Positions 51,561-64,000 of a stretch of DNA of 64,000 bases are shown here, piece by piece; positions within the stretch are counted from its first letter, which is position 1; each line of letters opens with the position of its first letter. Location of the stretch: NCBI RefSeq assembly GCF_011075055.1, contig NC_058150.1:14475408-14539407 (forward strand), in the 5' to 3' direction. Source of the stretch: Mangifera indica. Lineage: Eukaryota; Streptophyta; Magnoliopsida; Sapindales; Anacardiaceae. The notes beneath the pieces were generated by a model. It was not told where the DNA came from. It searched no databases and was given only the letters and a program-made list of their open reading frames with translations. Position numbers and translations under genes: made by a program.

Positions 51561-54500
51561 AAAATGGACCTACTTTGTAGGCCATACATATAATAATATT
51601 TTATTTCGTCTTTTTTCCATTATTCATATTAATGAATGAAAAATAAATAAATTTTAAAAATACCTAACAATTCGATACTATGTTAATTTGTATATATAAA
51701 TTGTTAAAATTTGTTTTTATATGTAGAATTACTCTACAATAATATTAGTAGAGACATAGATAAATAAATTAAAAAATTATAAAGTGGAATTTTTTTTTAT
51801 TTTTTAATGTTCATATTAAGGGTAAAGACTGACTAGGGACATAAAATTATCATTGTGGCACATCAAATTCCATCTTATAAATATAAATAGAGTAATATCA
51901 TATATATATTAATAATAGGTTTAAATACAAGCACAAATATTAATATATAATCATGTAATTAAATATTATTTTATTTTTAATTCAAAATTACTTAATTATA
52001 TAATATATTAATACATCAATATTTATAAACCAATTGTACCCATCAAGTATTATTAATATAAATAATGCAAGTAAGTCTTGACTACTTATTAGATTCCCAA
52101 TATCTTTGATGCTCTTTTATTTCTATTGGAGTCATTTACTTTGCTTTAAGACCAAAGGACTTACATACATATCCATTTATATATAAAAGAAGACAAAAAG
52201 GTAGAGAATCCCAAATTAACTAGGAGAATTTTAGCAAGAAATTGTGAGATTAGTCTTTTAGGGTTAATGGTTTGATCTTTGGTTTAACCCACCTTGTAAA
52301 GAGTATTGAAGAACAAATTTCATGTTTTTACACATGATTTTTCTACCTAGTGGAGCACTTTAGCATCTATATGAGATTTTAAACAGATAAAAGTTTATAT
52401 TTATTCTGTCATTGACAATCTTGAATAAGATTCGTTCTTAATATGATAAGATTTTACAATTAGTATATATCAAAGAATAATTGTGATATTAATAAAATGA
52501 TGTGCAATAATAATTTGTATATTAATAATGATATATATTTTATGTGGTTGAATGATTTTATATTTATTATATGAAAAAAATCATCTTTAGTATACAAATT
52601 AATATTGATTGTTAATGTGCATTCTCTTACTTAATGTGATATACATGGGATCCACTTATTATTACATCCAATAGCAAATGATGCAAGAGGAATTATAATC
52701 TAATGCAAACTTTCTAATCTCTTGTGTTAGTTTTTGTTTCCTTAGGTTTTAGGTTACCATATTAGATTTTCGTATGAATGTGTTTCCTTATTATAAACCT
52801 TATAATTTTCTTTTTTTAATATTCATATCAACATTCATGAAGTGATAATACTATAAGCAATTGGTTAATCTAGATGGTGAAAGATAAGGTGCAAGAGCCT
52901 TGCTAATATTCATTTATTCATTGCTATAAAAATAGTGTGGCAAAGCCAAGATAAGAAAGGAGAGAATTTATTAAGGATTCAAACCCAATTCCCAACTAAG
53001 TAAATAATATTATTATTTGGGTCATATCTACTTAGTAGATAGGATCCCCCACAATTATTTATGCTCTCTATTTCTATGGACCAAAATTTTTGAAAGATCA
53101 CTTCCATTGAAAACCTCTCCTAATATTTACTCACAATTAAAAAAATAATAATAATAAAGATATCCCAAATTTTGTTTAGTGGAATTTAAAGCAAGAATCA
53201 CCAACATTAGTTACATAGGAAAGTGATTTGATCATTTGATGTGTATAAACAAAATATAATTTCTGGTATAGACAGCATGCAACATTATTTATCAATTCAT
53301 GGGTAAATTTAAATTTAAAAGAATGAGAAAATTTTAAAAAATAAAGAAAATAATCTGTAAAGTTTTTCTTTTTTTAAATATTTGGTATATAAAGAGTAAA
53401 CAACATTTATAAGTCCTAGATTATCACTTTTTTTTTTTAAAGTGTTAAACTTTATTTTATTTTTTCAATTGAAGAAATCTAATTTTCATAATCTTTCTAT
53501 TAAATGTGTCAAATTAACTATTATTTGACTTTCAATAATATTAAATAAGAATGATGTTATATTTTTCTATAAAAAATATTGATGTGATTATTTTAGTGCA
53601 TTAACATGGATATTTATAATATATAAAACTTCAAATTTCACCTTTTCCTCAAATTAATTCCACAAAACAGAAAAACAAAATCTAAGACTGAACGATCAAA
53701 CCAATTCAAGTTAAGCTGTAAACACAATTCAACCATAAATGCTAACATCAACATGACTTTTGTAAATTTTTACTTACCAAAAAAAAAAAAGATCTATCCA
53801 AAATAAGCAAAATCAACCAAATTGACATTCAATAATCTCTTTAGAACAAAATTTTTTATTGTTAAATGTCCATGTATTCAACCATAAAAATTAGTGTTAC
53901 TGGGTGGAATAATCATCCTAACCATGTCTCTCCTCACTTATATTTCTTAAACTATAAAAAAAAAAAAAAAACCATCCCTCTGAGCTTGTAATCAAATCAG
54001 AAATAGAATATGTTTAATGTATGTACATCAAAAGTTCAATTTTGCAATGGAATGATCAATCTTAGAGTAGTCTTTGAATTTTAATATTAATAATAATAAC
54101 AAGTGTGAAAAGCATTTTATTAGGTAGCTACAAACAACCATTCCCTAAACTAAATCTCCATTACTTGATTAAAAATTAACATATAATCTAAAATATGGTT
54201 TATATTTTCTTATTTTTAATCATCCAGAAAATACTTTTTGTTGTCCGGTCTAGGGTTTATGATCTCATTTTTTTGTCGCTAAATGTTTTATATGTGTTGT
54301 TTCAAAAAATAATGAACAAAATCCAGATTAGACAGACACTAAAGCTCATCTTTAAATATTAAAAAAAAATGACATTGGATTATCTCTCAAACTCAAAGTC
54401 TTGATACATCTCCCCTAGACAAAAAAAGGGTTGCATAAGATTTCTGTGATATCTGTCAAATCCATACATACATTGAGTTATGTGAAGACAAATATGGCTT

Positions 54501-55952
54501 ATGAAACCAATAAATGACTAAGGAAACATTTATTTAATTCATATTGTTTTATTATGAACAGATTAAAGTCTTCTTTTCATATGAAACCAATAAATGACCA
54601 AGGAAACATTTAGCACAACCTTCAAAAGACACAACCCACATTCTACAGATCCAAGAACAAAAACTTGTATTGTGCGTAATTTTGTTTTTCTAAAATGTTT
54701 TTGAGAACAAAAGAGAAAAATGGTATGCTTTTTTTAATTTTTTAATGAGGAATCCCACTTGGCAACACTTAGACCACCAAACTATTAAACTTCAAGGAGA
54801 CTAAACATCCTGGCAAGGCCTCTCTTTTCAATACAGACATATGTATTCACACTTGTTTTTTTTTTTTTTTTTTGGGTGACATTGGTTTTCTGTTTTTATT
54901 TTTTTTATTAATTACTAATTACAATATTGTATTTTGTTCAAATAATAATCTTAGTAGGAGATTCTGATCCTCCAAAATGTGTCTATCAACATTTTTGCCT
55001 AGAACGAAAACTATAAAAACACTCCTAATATGTAATTATTTTGTAGAAATTTAAGATTTATTTCTTAAAATGCCAAAAACATCAAAATGTATTTTTTATT
55101 TTCTTTGTAAGAGTAGAAAAATTTTTAATTTCAATTTTCTTAAATGTTTTACAATTACTACCATGTTTTTGTCAATTTTTTTTCTATTCAAAAATAAAAT
55201 TAAATCAAATCAAAGAATGCAATATATTTACCCATTTTAAAAATAAATTTGTTGTCGAATAACTTATGAGTGAGTAGTTTGACTTTGTTACCCTTACATA
55301 ACTTATGTGGTTAGGATTAGTCAAGCAAAACGTAGATATTACTTAAAAGATTAGTTGAGAAGATGCAAACGTAATTTGAAAGCTAATCGAGAAATAGATA
55401 TTGTATATATGTCACCAATCTCTTATATATTATGATTTATATATATAATATGAATTATGATTTTATAAGCTATGTTTGAAAAAACTTTACAATATTCTTT
55501 TTAGGATAGTTGATTTATTTGATGCATCGGAAAATCTGGCAGTCAAACTACTACAAATTTCATGAATTGAATTTCTTTTCTACTTACTTTATTTCATATT
55601 TTCCATTTACATGAATTCCAACAAAACCCCACTTCATTACAAATTGAATTGGAGCTACCTTTGTCAAAATGAAGAAATCCGTTGGAGAAAAAAGCTTTGT
55701 GTAAAAATCTAGACTAGACCAATTCAAGCCAGGACAAATTACAGGTCAACAAGAGCAATTAGCAATGACATTGAAAACACAGCTAAAAAAATTTAAAACA
55801 AAAAAGACTTAAACATGCATGCATTCTTCTAATTTGAATTAATTTCTTCCCCATTTTACTATCTTTATTCCTTCTGAAAAGTAGACAAATCCTGTACATT
55901 GCATCTATCCAAACCAATCCTGTGATCTCCATTAATACTAAAGAGAGAAAAA
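51561..55952. other. AT-rich gene desert, part 1
   Basis: No gene is seen on either strand. It contains a MITE-like core near 51940-52040, A/T homopolymers, and a 34-bp direct repeat (about 54494 and 54578) sharing ATGAAACCAATAAATGAC. Confidence 0.5.
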
Positions 55953-56090
55953 TTAAAAAATGGTTCCCTAAGAGAATCACAAAAAGGACCCACAATCCAC
56001 AACATAGTCAAGCAAATTTGAAAATGTGATCGATGGGATGTTTGATGTTTGCGAATCCCACCACCAAAGCAGGCAAACCATAACCGGCAA
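55953..56090 (+). repeat. Dispersed homologous segment, member 2
   Basis: Partner of 50693-50830, with AAATGGTTCCCTAAG and GGACCCA blocks. The tail GATGGGAT followed by GAATCCCACC can pair as a short hairpin. Confidence 0.55.
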
Positions 56091-57589
56091 TGTTAGGTAG
56101 AAAGATAACCCTTACTAATATATTAATATAAATTGATGCATCAATATATAATTAAATAATTTTAAAATAAATAAAAATATAAATGATCACATATTGTTCA
56201 ATTACATATTATTACATTAATTTTTATGGAGAAGTTAATGAAATTTTTTGTATACATATAATTTTATTTATAGCTAACATGGTTTATTTCTTAGATTCAA
56301 TACAAACTTCCTTCCTAACTTCACTTGGATATTGAGTTTTATATTGTATTTTCTATCTCTCTATGTGAATATTTTTTTTAGAGAAATAGATTCTAATCCC
56401 CATCAAACCAACTATACCATAAATTAATGAGCAGCCAAGAAAGTCCAAGTTTAATTTTAATAGAGAAATTAAATTAAATTATTCTAATGCATACGCAATG
56501 AATGTAAGGTTTAGATGCATTGTACAATAATTGAAGCAAGCACAAGAAATACTCTAGAATGTTTTAATTGGGTAGATAGATTATAAAGTCTAATCGCCCA
56601 ATTGAAAGACTTCCCCATATTAAATGCATAATGTTAGCTATTTCATGGTACATATTTATACACATAGCATTGTCTTATAATATCCACACAAATGTCACAT
56701 ATTTCATTGTTAATTCTATTAAAACTTATTCATATCAATAATGTTACGTGTAATATCGTGATAGTTTAAAAAGGTAGGGTGAAAATTAATTGAGATTATG
56801 TAAATTTTTCAAATTATTAAAACATATTTTAGGTGAAGAATACTCGAATGAAACTCTAATAAAAACTTGTGTAGGTTTGTATAAACTCAAAACAAATATT
56901 AATAATAAATTCAAATGTTACAATAGGTTCTACCTTTTGTATATATAAATAAATAAATTTATATGTAGATATTAATATTTTGTTATGTACGTAACCATAT
57001 GAAATGAAATGAGATGTTTTGGTAGTGGATTGTTGGATTAATCCCACCGTGTTTACTGAATTGATGGCGGAGCTCCACCTCAAAAGGGTGGCCGGGTTCC
57101 ACCAAATATCTTTTTTTTTTATTATTATTATTACAAAAGAAAAACATCTCAAATAAGATTGACTGGTTTTCCTAATGGTTTGATTTGATTTGATTATATG
57201 TGCTTTCTTCCATAATAGCAGAACCCCCAAAACCACCCATTACTACTTTTTTCCTGTCTAATCAACTATTCATCTTCTTCTTATTCTTAATCCTAATGCA
57301 ATTGATTTTGACCAAATTAACATACTCTGTTAATAATTATTCCTACTTCCTTGATGCATGCACAATCCTATTCCTCTCCGTCTATACTTTAACGGCTTAA
57401 CAATTATTTTTCACTTTTAAGTTTTATTTCAATTTTAAAAATATATTTATAATAAATAAAAAATTTAAATATCTATTTATCCCTAAAATTTAGTTAAAAC
57501 TATCATTAAATATAAATATAAAATTATTATTTAATAATAATATTAAAAAATATATAATTTTATCTCATTTCACCATATATTTTAACTTT

Positions 57590-57850
57590 AAAAAATGATT
57601 TTTTCCTCTCTAAAAAATTCTTAAGTTTTTTCTTTACCTCTCTCTTCAACCACCACCGATGGTTGGAGGCCTTAAACTTTGTTGGATGACACTCGTCATT
57701 CTTCACTAGACAATGAAGTGTTGTCCAATTTAGATGATGTTTGTTATCTTTAGAGAGTGTTGTCATCCTCTGAACAATGGCAACTCTTTCGTCCACAATA
57801 GGATTATTGTTCGTCGGTGGAAGTGGTCGAATTTCAAATTTGATATCCTA
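57590..57850. mobile_element. Possible decayed relative of the GACGA-core MULEs
   Basis: The words CACTCGTCATTCTTC, GACAATGAAG and TTTCGTCCAC resemble the cores at 7400-7690 and 31620-31900, but with most CpG changed. TIRs are not convincing, although GGGAAAGTCATTTTCAC at about 58030 may be a worn end. Confidence 0.3.
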
Positions 57851-59049
57851 AGGAAAAAAAAGTGAATATTTCTAAACTTAATTATAAGATGAAATTGTTA
57901 TTTTTTCAAACTAAAAGGGAAAAATAAGATATAATTTTAATTATTTTAAAATTACTGAAAAAATAATGATAATACCCCAACCTGTCGAATGGATATTGTT
58001 TATTTTTAATCTCAGTTTGTAATGAATGGGAAAGTCATTTTCACTTAATCAAATTAATTGAATAAACACAATTAGTCCATTTTTAATTGTGTTCATACTC
58101 AACCACCCTTCCTTGATGTTGTCTTTTATTTTTGCCTGTTTATTTCTTACCCAATTAAATAAATATTGTTGATTTTTAACCTAGTTTGCTACAAATTTAG
58201 TGAACGTTGTTTGTTTTCGCTCCACTCAAAACCCAGTTGAAGAAATATTGTCTGTTTAATTTAACTAAATATGTGATAACAGATTTCACATATAATATAT
58301 ACTATACATTAAAATCAAAATAGAATGGAGATGCATTGAATGAAAAAGAAGCATGACATGTGGGCAATCTCATGAATCCATCTGAAGAGAGCATCCTCTT
58401 GTCACCTTTTAATTTATATTATAAAGTTTTTTGACATTCTTTTATGAGACTTTATTACAACATCATTCATTCATTCATCTCAAAACACATATTAGCTAGA
58501 TTTAATCAATTTATTATTATTTTAATTTGGTCCACTTGACTTTACAACTTTGTATAAAACTATTATGGACAGCCATATTTCTTGAACCCCACTAGCCTAA
58601 CCAGACAACTTTTTTTTTTTTTTTTTTTCATAAAATGTAATATAGACACAAGTTGAGAAAAATTAATCAAGCATTATTTCATTTTAATCCATATTTGAAA
58701 ATTAGAAAGTTAGTCCATACCCAAAGAAAGATATATAATTAATAACTGTATTCCACTTGGTTTGGATTTGGTCTTAGAACATACAAATTTAGATTCAAAT
58801 GGGTTGCATTATTTATATTACTTGAAAATAATTATATAATACCAATAAGAAAAAATATATAAATTATATTATTTTCAGTTCGGTTTTGTTTTATTCAATC
58901 TGATTTTTTTTTTAAAAATAATTTCAATCCATAGGTTACATTATCTATAATATTTGAAAATAATTATACAATGCCAAAACACAATGGAACTTTGAATGAG
59001 GTTTGGTTTATAGATCCAAATCTTTCATCCACAGGACAAATTTTGGAAA

Positions 59050-59225
59050 GAGTGATGCTATGTATATATAATTTTGAATACATAATTAATACATAAATGA
59101 TTTATCATTATATAATTATGTATTATTTATCTTTAATTTAAAATTATTTAATCACATAATAACATATTATTTATATATTCAATTATAAACTAAAAAAAAG
59201 TGTATATATAATTTTAATATTTTGA
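59050..59225. mobile_element. MITE with inverted TATATATAATTTT ends
   Basis: The left end reads GTATATATAATTTTGAATA, and the right end, read on the other strand, reads ATTAAAATTATATATACAC. The middle carries the family word TCTTTAATTTAAAATTATTT. About 175 bp, non-coding. Confidence 0.5.
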
Positions 59226-60470
59226 AAAAGTAATAATATGAAAATAAAAAAATGTTGTCCTATCTTGTATTTATAGACAAGAGGAATAGATTATCAAGTA
59301 ATTATACAAGTAGATATACATAGATTATAGTATATTAAATCTAGAATTCTAAGGATATTCTTTTATTTTACTATCATGTAAAAATAAAAGGTAATTGCTA
59401 TATGTGAAAGTAAAAATAGAGGTGAGACGCGATTAAGCAAATGAAATATTACTTGGGTGTTTTTTTTTTAAATTTTTGTAAGTAAAGTAAAAATTCACTT
59501 ATGTGTTATTTACCCTTGTTTTGACTGTATTAGGAGTAATTTTACAGGTAAATGATGTGTCTTATTGATACATGTTGTTTATATAATTAGTCATTTATTT
59601 ATGTTAAGATTAGACACTTTTTTAATGTAATCCTTTCATATTTTCTTAAGAGAAAATTTGATCATTCAACTATATATATATATAATTATATTCAATCTAA
59701 GTTGGTTTTAGTTTTATTAGAAAATACAAGTTTAATCTAGATTTAAATGGGTTTGATAATATGTTTGAAAACATATTTACAGAAATATGTACATTGGTTA
59801 TTCTCGTTCCCTATATATTTAAATTTGATACTTAAAATTCAAAGATTGTAATAGATGGGGTGGGGCTCTCTGTTTTAAAAACAGAATACAAAAAAACAAA
59901 CGTTTTTTGCACTCTACATAATTTATTGTATAGATTAATATTCTAAGGATTATGAATCAGTTTTCTTTTTTCTTTTTTTTTATTTTATTTTAAAGTCACA
60001 AAACTCCTGTTGATAACATCAATAATTAATAAAACTAATAAAATATTTGAATTTTAAAATAGAGGATTTGAATTTTTACCTTTATTATATTTGTAAAAAT
60101 TTTGAAAAAATTATTTAAAAAAATCTTGTTAATTAGGCCTATAATAATGACAATAATACTTTTTATAAAGGGAATTAATAAATTTATATATGATTATATA
60201 ATTGAATAATTTTAAATTAAATATCATTAAATATATAATAATAAATCTATTTATTTATATACATTGATGTACCGGTTGCATGTATAATATAATCTTATTG
60301 AAAAGTTGAAAAACATTATTAAATTATATGTATTTCAGCTCCAAGTGTTTAAAAATTAAGCGTATAAACAAAATCAAGAGGCACAAAGTACATTAAGAAC
60401 CACGAAATTGATCCAAATGGACCCGTTGGAGAAATTCAAGTCCAAATGGAGAAGGTAATTGAAGCAAACA

Positions 60471-60472
<2 letters not shown>

Positions 60473-60530
<58 letters not shown>
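60473..60530. repeat. (AT)29 microsatellite
   Basis: A perfect alternating AT run of 58 bp. Confidence 0.95.
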
Positions 60531-60535
<5 letters not shown>

Positions 60536-61760
60536 TTCAAATAATTATCATATTATATTGTTATAATTTATTTTTTATCATATTGTTATGATTTGTTATT
60601 ACGTGTATAAATGAAAAACTCTTGTATTCAAACTTAAAATTATGAAGCCAAGAAAAAAAAAAAAGGCCTTTTAAACCATTTTTACATGTTAACAGTGATT
60701 AGTTTATAGAATAAGGCTCAAAATTGAGTTTAAAATGAATCAGTTAAGTCTAAATTGATTTGAATAATTAAGTTTAAATTGATTCAAATCGAATCTAAAT
60801 TAAAATTATTTATAATTAAATTTAAATTTTAACTTATCAATTTTAATTTAATTCTTTTCATTTTGAATTAAATTCAAATTAAACCTTATTTAAATATAGC
60901 ATGATCCAATTCATTCCTCCTTTTAACACATGGTTTTATCCCTAGTTGTTAGCTCATGGTATTATTATTTGCTGTTGACGCTGGAAAACCAGAACTCAAA
61001 AGAGTATCTTTTTCTCTTATCAATCAGAAAAATTTATCTTTACACTCTTGCCAACCAATGGCTTGGAAATAGTTTTTTAGACGAATATGAAGGTTAATGA
61101 GAATTTTTGTTCCATCTATACAAAAGCTTTGCATCGAAAAGATTTATTAACAAGGTAATACTAGCCGAAAAGAAATGGATAAAAATAGTTAATGGGACCG
61201 AAATGTGTGAAGAAGAAGAAGAAGAAGAAGAAGAAGAAGAAGAAGGAGGTGGTGAGGAGGGAGGGAGATGGCCAGAGAAGAGACCAAGAACAAAACCAAA
61301 AAGAAAGTAAAAAATAAAGAGCGTAAAGAAAAGTCCAAGGGAGGTGAACCTTGGAACACACACTACACTCTCTCTTTCTTATTCATTTTCCAAAACCAGC
61401 AACTCCCTAAGTAATTGTTACCCCTATGGCCCCACTTCTTCTTTGGTATTCACTGAACCCAACCCTACTTTCAAACTCCCTTTCTCTCTCTATTTCTCGC
61501 CGTGCCTTAGCTCTCTCTATGTCATCAGAAAGTGTATTTATAACATAATAATAACATGAAAATGAATTTTAAAATGAAAACAAATTCTTGTGTTTGTGAT
61601 GTGTTGTTGTTGCTCACTTGTTCTAGTTGTGCATTTAATAGTTACAACAAATACAGTGAAACCGTCTAAAAGCCATCAATTCTTCAAACTCATTGTGGAA
61701 ACTGGAAACTACCTCATTTCTTCCTTCATTTTCCTCATTAACTCATTCCTTGTACACTTC
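60531..61760. other. Upstream region of the ARGOS-like gene
   Basis: This holds AATTTAAATT-type repeat words (60720-60890), a GAA microsatellite and CT-rich stretches near 61360-61520. I see no separate gene. Confidence 0.4.
61209..61244 (+). repeat. (GAA)12 microsatellite
   Basis: Twelve GAA units. They give long Glu or Ser runs in conceptual translations, which should not be read as coding. Confidence 0.9.
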
Positions 61761-61766
61761 ATCTCC

Positions 61767-61776
61767 TTTTTAAATA
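61767..61776 (+). promoter_or_regulatory. TATA-like box of the ARGOS-like gene
   Basis: TTTTAAATAC lies upstream of a CT-rich stretch that could be the transcript start, about 170 bp before the upstream ORF. Confidence 0.4.
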
Positions 61777-61938
61777 CCCTTCTCTCTTCTTTGTTTTTGT
61801 TTTGTTTTGTTTTTGGTGTTCTAAGCCTTTCTTATTTCTTTTCTTCCCTTTCGCTTTACCATTTCTTTAAAGGAACACATCAAGATTGTTTCTTTTCTTT
61901 GTGTTTTAAAGAAGAGGAGATTGATCTAGAGTTTTGAG

Positions 61939-62353
61939 ATGCAAAAGCTGCTCCAACGTTTCAGCTTGAAGTTGTCTTTCCATTCTTGTAAACATCACCT
62001 TCAAACTCTGCAACATCACTGGTATTACCTTTTTTTTTCTTTTCATAATAACATAGAGAAATTTTATGTGTTTTTTTTTAATTTTATGAGTTTAGCATCT
62101 GGGTATTGTTCTTTGTTCTTATTTGTGCACTGGGTTGGATGCAAAATCTTCTTTTTCAAATCTTTGATATACTATTTGGGGCTTCAAATTTTTTTTTACA
62201 TGATAAAGATCACTTTTTCTATAGCTTTTTTTAGCTCTTGATTGGGTTTATATGGGGTGGAAATTTCAATCTTTCTTATTGAATTTTATGGTTTATTAAT
62301 TTTTTATTTCCAGTTGGATTATTGGGGATGACGTTTCATGGTTCAGCAGCTGA
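61939..62353 (+). other. Upstream ORF spanning the leader intron of the ARGOS-like gene
   Basis: ATG at 61939 opens MQKLLQRFSLKLSFHS. If the leader intron 62022-62313 (CACTG|GTATTA to TTCCAG|TTGG) is removed, the frame continues for 40 residues to TGA at 62351-62353, still about 590 bp before the main start. It is cationic and Ser/His-rich. It might regulate translation, but that is inference. Confidence 0.45.
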
Positions 62354-62940
62354 GTTCTCAAGTTGAAGTCCAGATAGATAGCTAAAGATACCCAGTATTG
62401 ATAAGTTTTTGTAGCATATCGTCTCTCTCATGGAGGATTGAATCTCCTTGTTCTTCTGATTTTGGGTTAGAATCCTGCTCACATTTATAGTATTTGAGGC
62501 TGTAAGTTCCAACTTGAGATCTATTAAGATACGCAAAGTTATAGAGCTGAGAAGTTGCTTTAAGGATAGAGAGTCCTTTTCACATTGAATCTTTAGTTCC
62601 CATAGCTGCTTTCAAGCTTTTAGTTTTAGGATTCCTAGTTCAAGTTTGGCACATTTTAGAATCTGGTTCGAGCTCAGATCGTTTCAAAGGCAGAAAGAAT
62701 ATTTGTGATCTTCATCTCTTAAATTTGAGACATTTTAGAATCTGAGTAGTGCTTCAATCTTTGTAATTCAAAGTGATTCTCTTTGTTCACATCTGGTCAT
62801 CTGGCTTGAGCTTCAAGCCTCATTCACTGCAATTGATGTTGGTGTCAGCAATTGAGTCTTCCTTTGAAGCTTTTGTTGCAAATTAAGAGGACTTTGATCT
62901 AATCCAGGGTGTTGGTGACCGGCAAAACTGAGAAAAGTAA

Positions 62941-63321
62941 ATGAATTCTGAGCATTCGGAATCAAAACTAAGACTATCAAGAGGGATACTAAACTTTCAA
63001 GATCATTGTACAAGCAGCATTATGAATGGAAGAGTAAGAAAGATTGCAACTCCTGTAACGGAAAAGAGAGAAATGGAGTATCATAGGAGCTACTCACAAG
63101 GCACTTCAAGAAGATTGTTACCAGCAAACTATTACAGCTTGGAGTCATTGCTGTTGCTGATATGTTTAACCGCATCTTTGTTGATCCTTCCATTGATACT
63201 TCCACCGTTGCCGCCGCCTCCATTCATGCTGCTTCTGCTGCCTATAGGCATTCTAGCAGTGCTCATGGTCTTGGCTTTCATGCCTTCAAATGTAAGGGAC
63301 ATGACTTATACATATGTGTAA
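62941..63321 (+). CDS. ARL: ARGOS-LIKE organ-size protein (OSR family)
   Basis: ARGOS/ARL proteins are small ER-membrane proteins that promote organ growth by prolonging cell proliferation or expansion, and they damp ethylene responses. This 126-residue single-exon reading frame carries the OSR domain, with the plant-conserved run SLLILPLILPPLPPPPFMLL between two membrane segments (about 68-85 and 92-112). YYSLESLLLL lies before it, and LAFMPS and the C-terminal RDMTYTYV follow. The N-terminal 60 residues are basic and variable, as in the family. Upstream lies an intron-bearing leader of about 0.8 kb with an upstream ORF. The alternative ATG at 63022 would shorten the N-terminus by 27 residues. 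Whether this is ARL or ARGOS proper is less sure; ARL fits the neighbouring LEA gene. Confidence 0.93.
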   Translation: MNSEHSESKLRLSRGILNFQDHCTSSIMNGRVRKIATPVTEKREMEYHRSYSQGTSRRLLPANYYSLESLLLLICLTASLLILPLILPPLPPPPFMLLLLPIGILAVLMVLAFMPSNVRDMTYTYV

Positions 63322-64000
63322 ATGGTTTTAAGAATATTTCACCCTTGTGATCATACAAGTTTTGTAATTTGGAACATGTTGAAACCAGAAAAAAAAAAAC
63401 AAAAAGAAAGGGATAAAAGTCTGTTCTTTCATTTCTTATGATCATCAGCCTGAAAAGTTGTGCAGGCTGTTTCTTGCTTCTTGTTTCTGGTTAAACATTG
63501 CAGTCGCGCATATGCTGCATAATATACTTAATAAATCTCTTACTTCGACATTCTGATACTGATATTGACATGACTTTGGGTTCTTGTATGGATCTATGTT
63601 ATAACAACCCATGTCATTGTAAGCTCGATCTATCTCCCTCTGTTTATAAAAGAATACCTAACTTTTCCGTCGTTGGGCTGAGTTATGAATGAGCGTTGTT
63701 GCATAGATTTATGTGATTTTGTTGTATAGATCTGTATAACAAATTTACTCAGTTTAATCAAATTTTGAATGATTTTTGTATCAAGAAACCGTCGAGAAGA
63801 GAGAGAGTTTATTAGTGGTGAGGTTAATGATATATCAAATCCAAAAAAAGAATAAATTTTTGATACGTAAGTACAATATTTTAAACTTTGAAAGTTGGGT
63901 ATAACATAAAATTTAAAAACCTTATAAACTCTAAACGATGAAAATGAAAAAATAAATTTTTAAAATTAAGTTAAAGAAGAAATTGTTAATTTTTAAAATT
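63322..64000. other. 3' flank of the ARGOS-like gene
   Basis: The likely 3'UTR starts here and AT-rich DNA follows. No further gene is seen before the window ends. Confidence 0.45.

Larger units (their letters stand above)
56091..60472. other. AT-rich gene desert, part 2
   Basis: No gene is seen. MITE-like cores lie at about 56110-56230, 59050-59225 and 60170-60310. The 59050-59225 copy has inverted TATATATAATTTT ends. A decayed MULE-like core lies at about 57600-57840. Confidence 0.5.

Noticed and set aside
61094..61363. Poly-Ser and poly-Glu frames near 61.2 kb
   Set aside because: Produced by the GAA microsatellite.
61590..61937. 115-codon Phe/Leu-rich frame upstream of the ARGOS-like gene
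   Set aside because: It is T-rich promoter/leader sequence with no family resemblance.

Overview
This window is nuclear DNA of a flowering plant, most likely a eudicot; I cannot name the species. The evidence is many GT-AG introns in AT-rich sequence, a coiled-coil-type NLR resistance gene relic, plant-specific proteins (chloroplast RAP, AGPase-like APS2, ARGOS-like) and Mutator-like transposons. I see no bacterial, organellar or viral coding.

Layout. (1) 1-22.7 kb is a tandem segmental duplication. An NLR pseudogene (405-4374, + strand) is followed by a spacer and a convergent, broken poly(ADP-ribose) glycohydrolase (PARG) copy (9013-12495, - strand). At about 12643 the sequence jumps back into the NLR leucine-rich repeats and repeats the same order: LRR fragment (12643-14480), spacer, and a second PARG that is intact (18070-22653, 11 exons, 541 aa). 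The simplest history is one NLR plus one PARG, duplicated through breakpoints in the NLR LRR and in PARG intron 1. (2) 23.7-24.1 kb holds two exon remnants of lumazine synthase. (3) 25261-28376 is an intact nine-exon ADP-glucose pyrophosphorylase small-subunit-like gene (APS2 type, 495 aa) that has lost the catalytic aspartate. (4) 28.4-40.0 kb is repeat territory: LTR-like sequence, a non-autonomous MULE, and a decayed 6.3-kb MULE (33748-40014) with a degenerate MuDR-type transposase on + and a DUF1985/Ulp1-like protease relic on -. (5) 40820-43711 is the chloroplast RAP-domain gene (three coding exons, 658 aa). (6) 45434-46367 is a third MULE with a perfect 9-bp target-site duplication. (7) 47912-49661 is a group-2 LEA gene with two WHy domains and a long leader intron carrying about 200-bp tandem repeats. 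(8) 49.7-61.7 kb is an AT-rich gene desert with MITEs and simple repeats. (9) 62941-63321 is an ARGOS-LIKE organ-size gene with an intron-containing leader and an upstream ORF.

From memory, PARG and RAP are near neighbours in Arabidopsis (At2g31870 and At2g31890), as are the LEA and ARL genes (At2g44060 and At2g44080). The window may therefore keep two ancestral gene neighbourhoods. The genes do not form one pathway. They cover DNA-damage and immune ADP-ribose turnover (PARG), plastid 16S rRNA maturation (RAP), plastid starch-related ancestry (APS2), stress protection (LEA) and organ growth (ARL).

Limits: splice sites were placed by eye from GT-AG boundaries, reading phase and family similarity. 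No alignment or database search was run.
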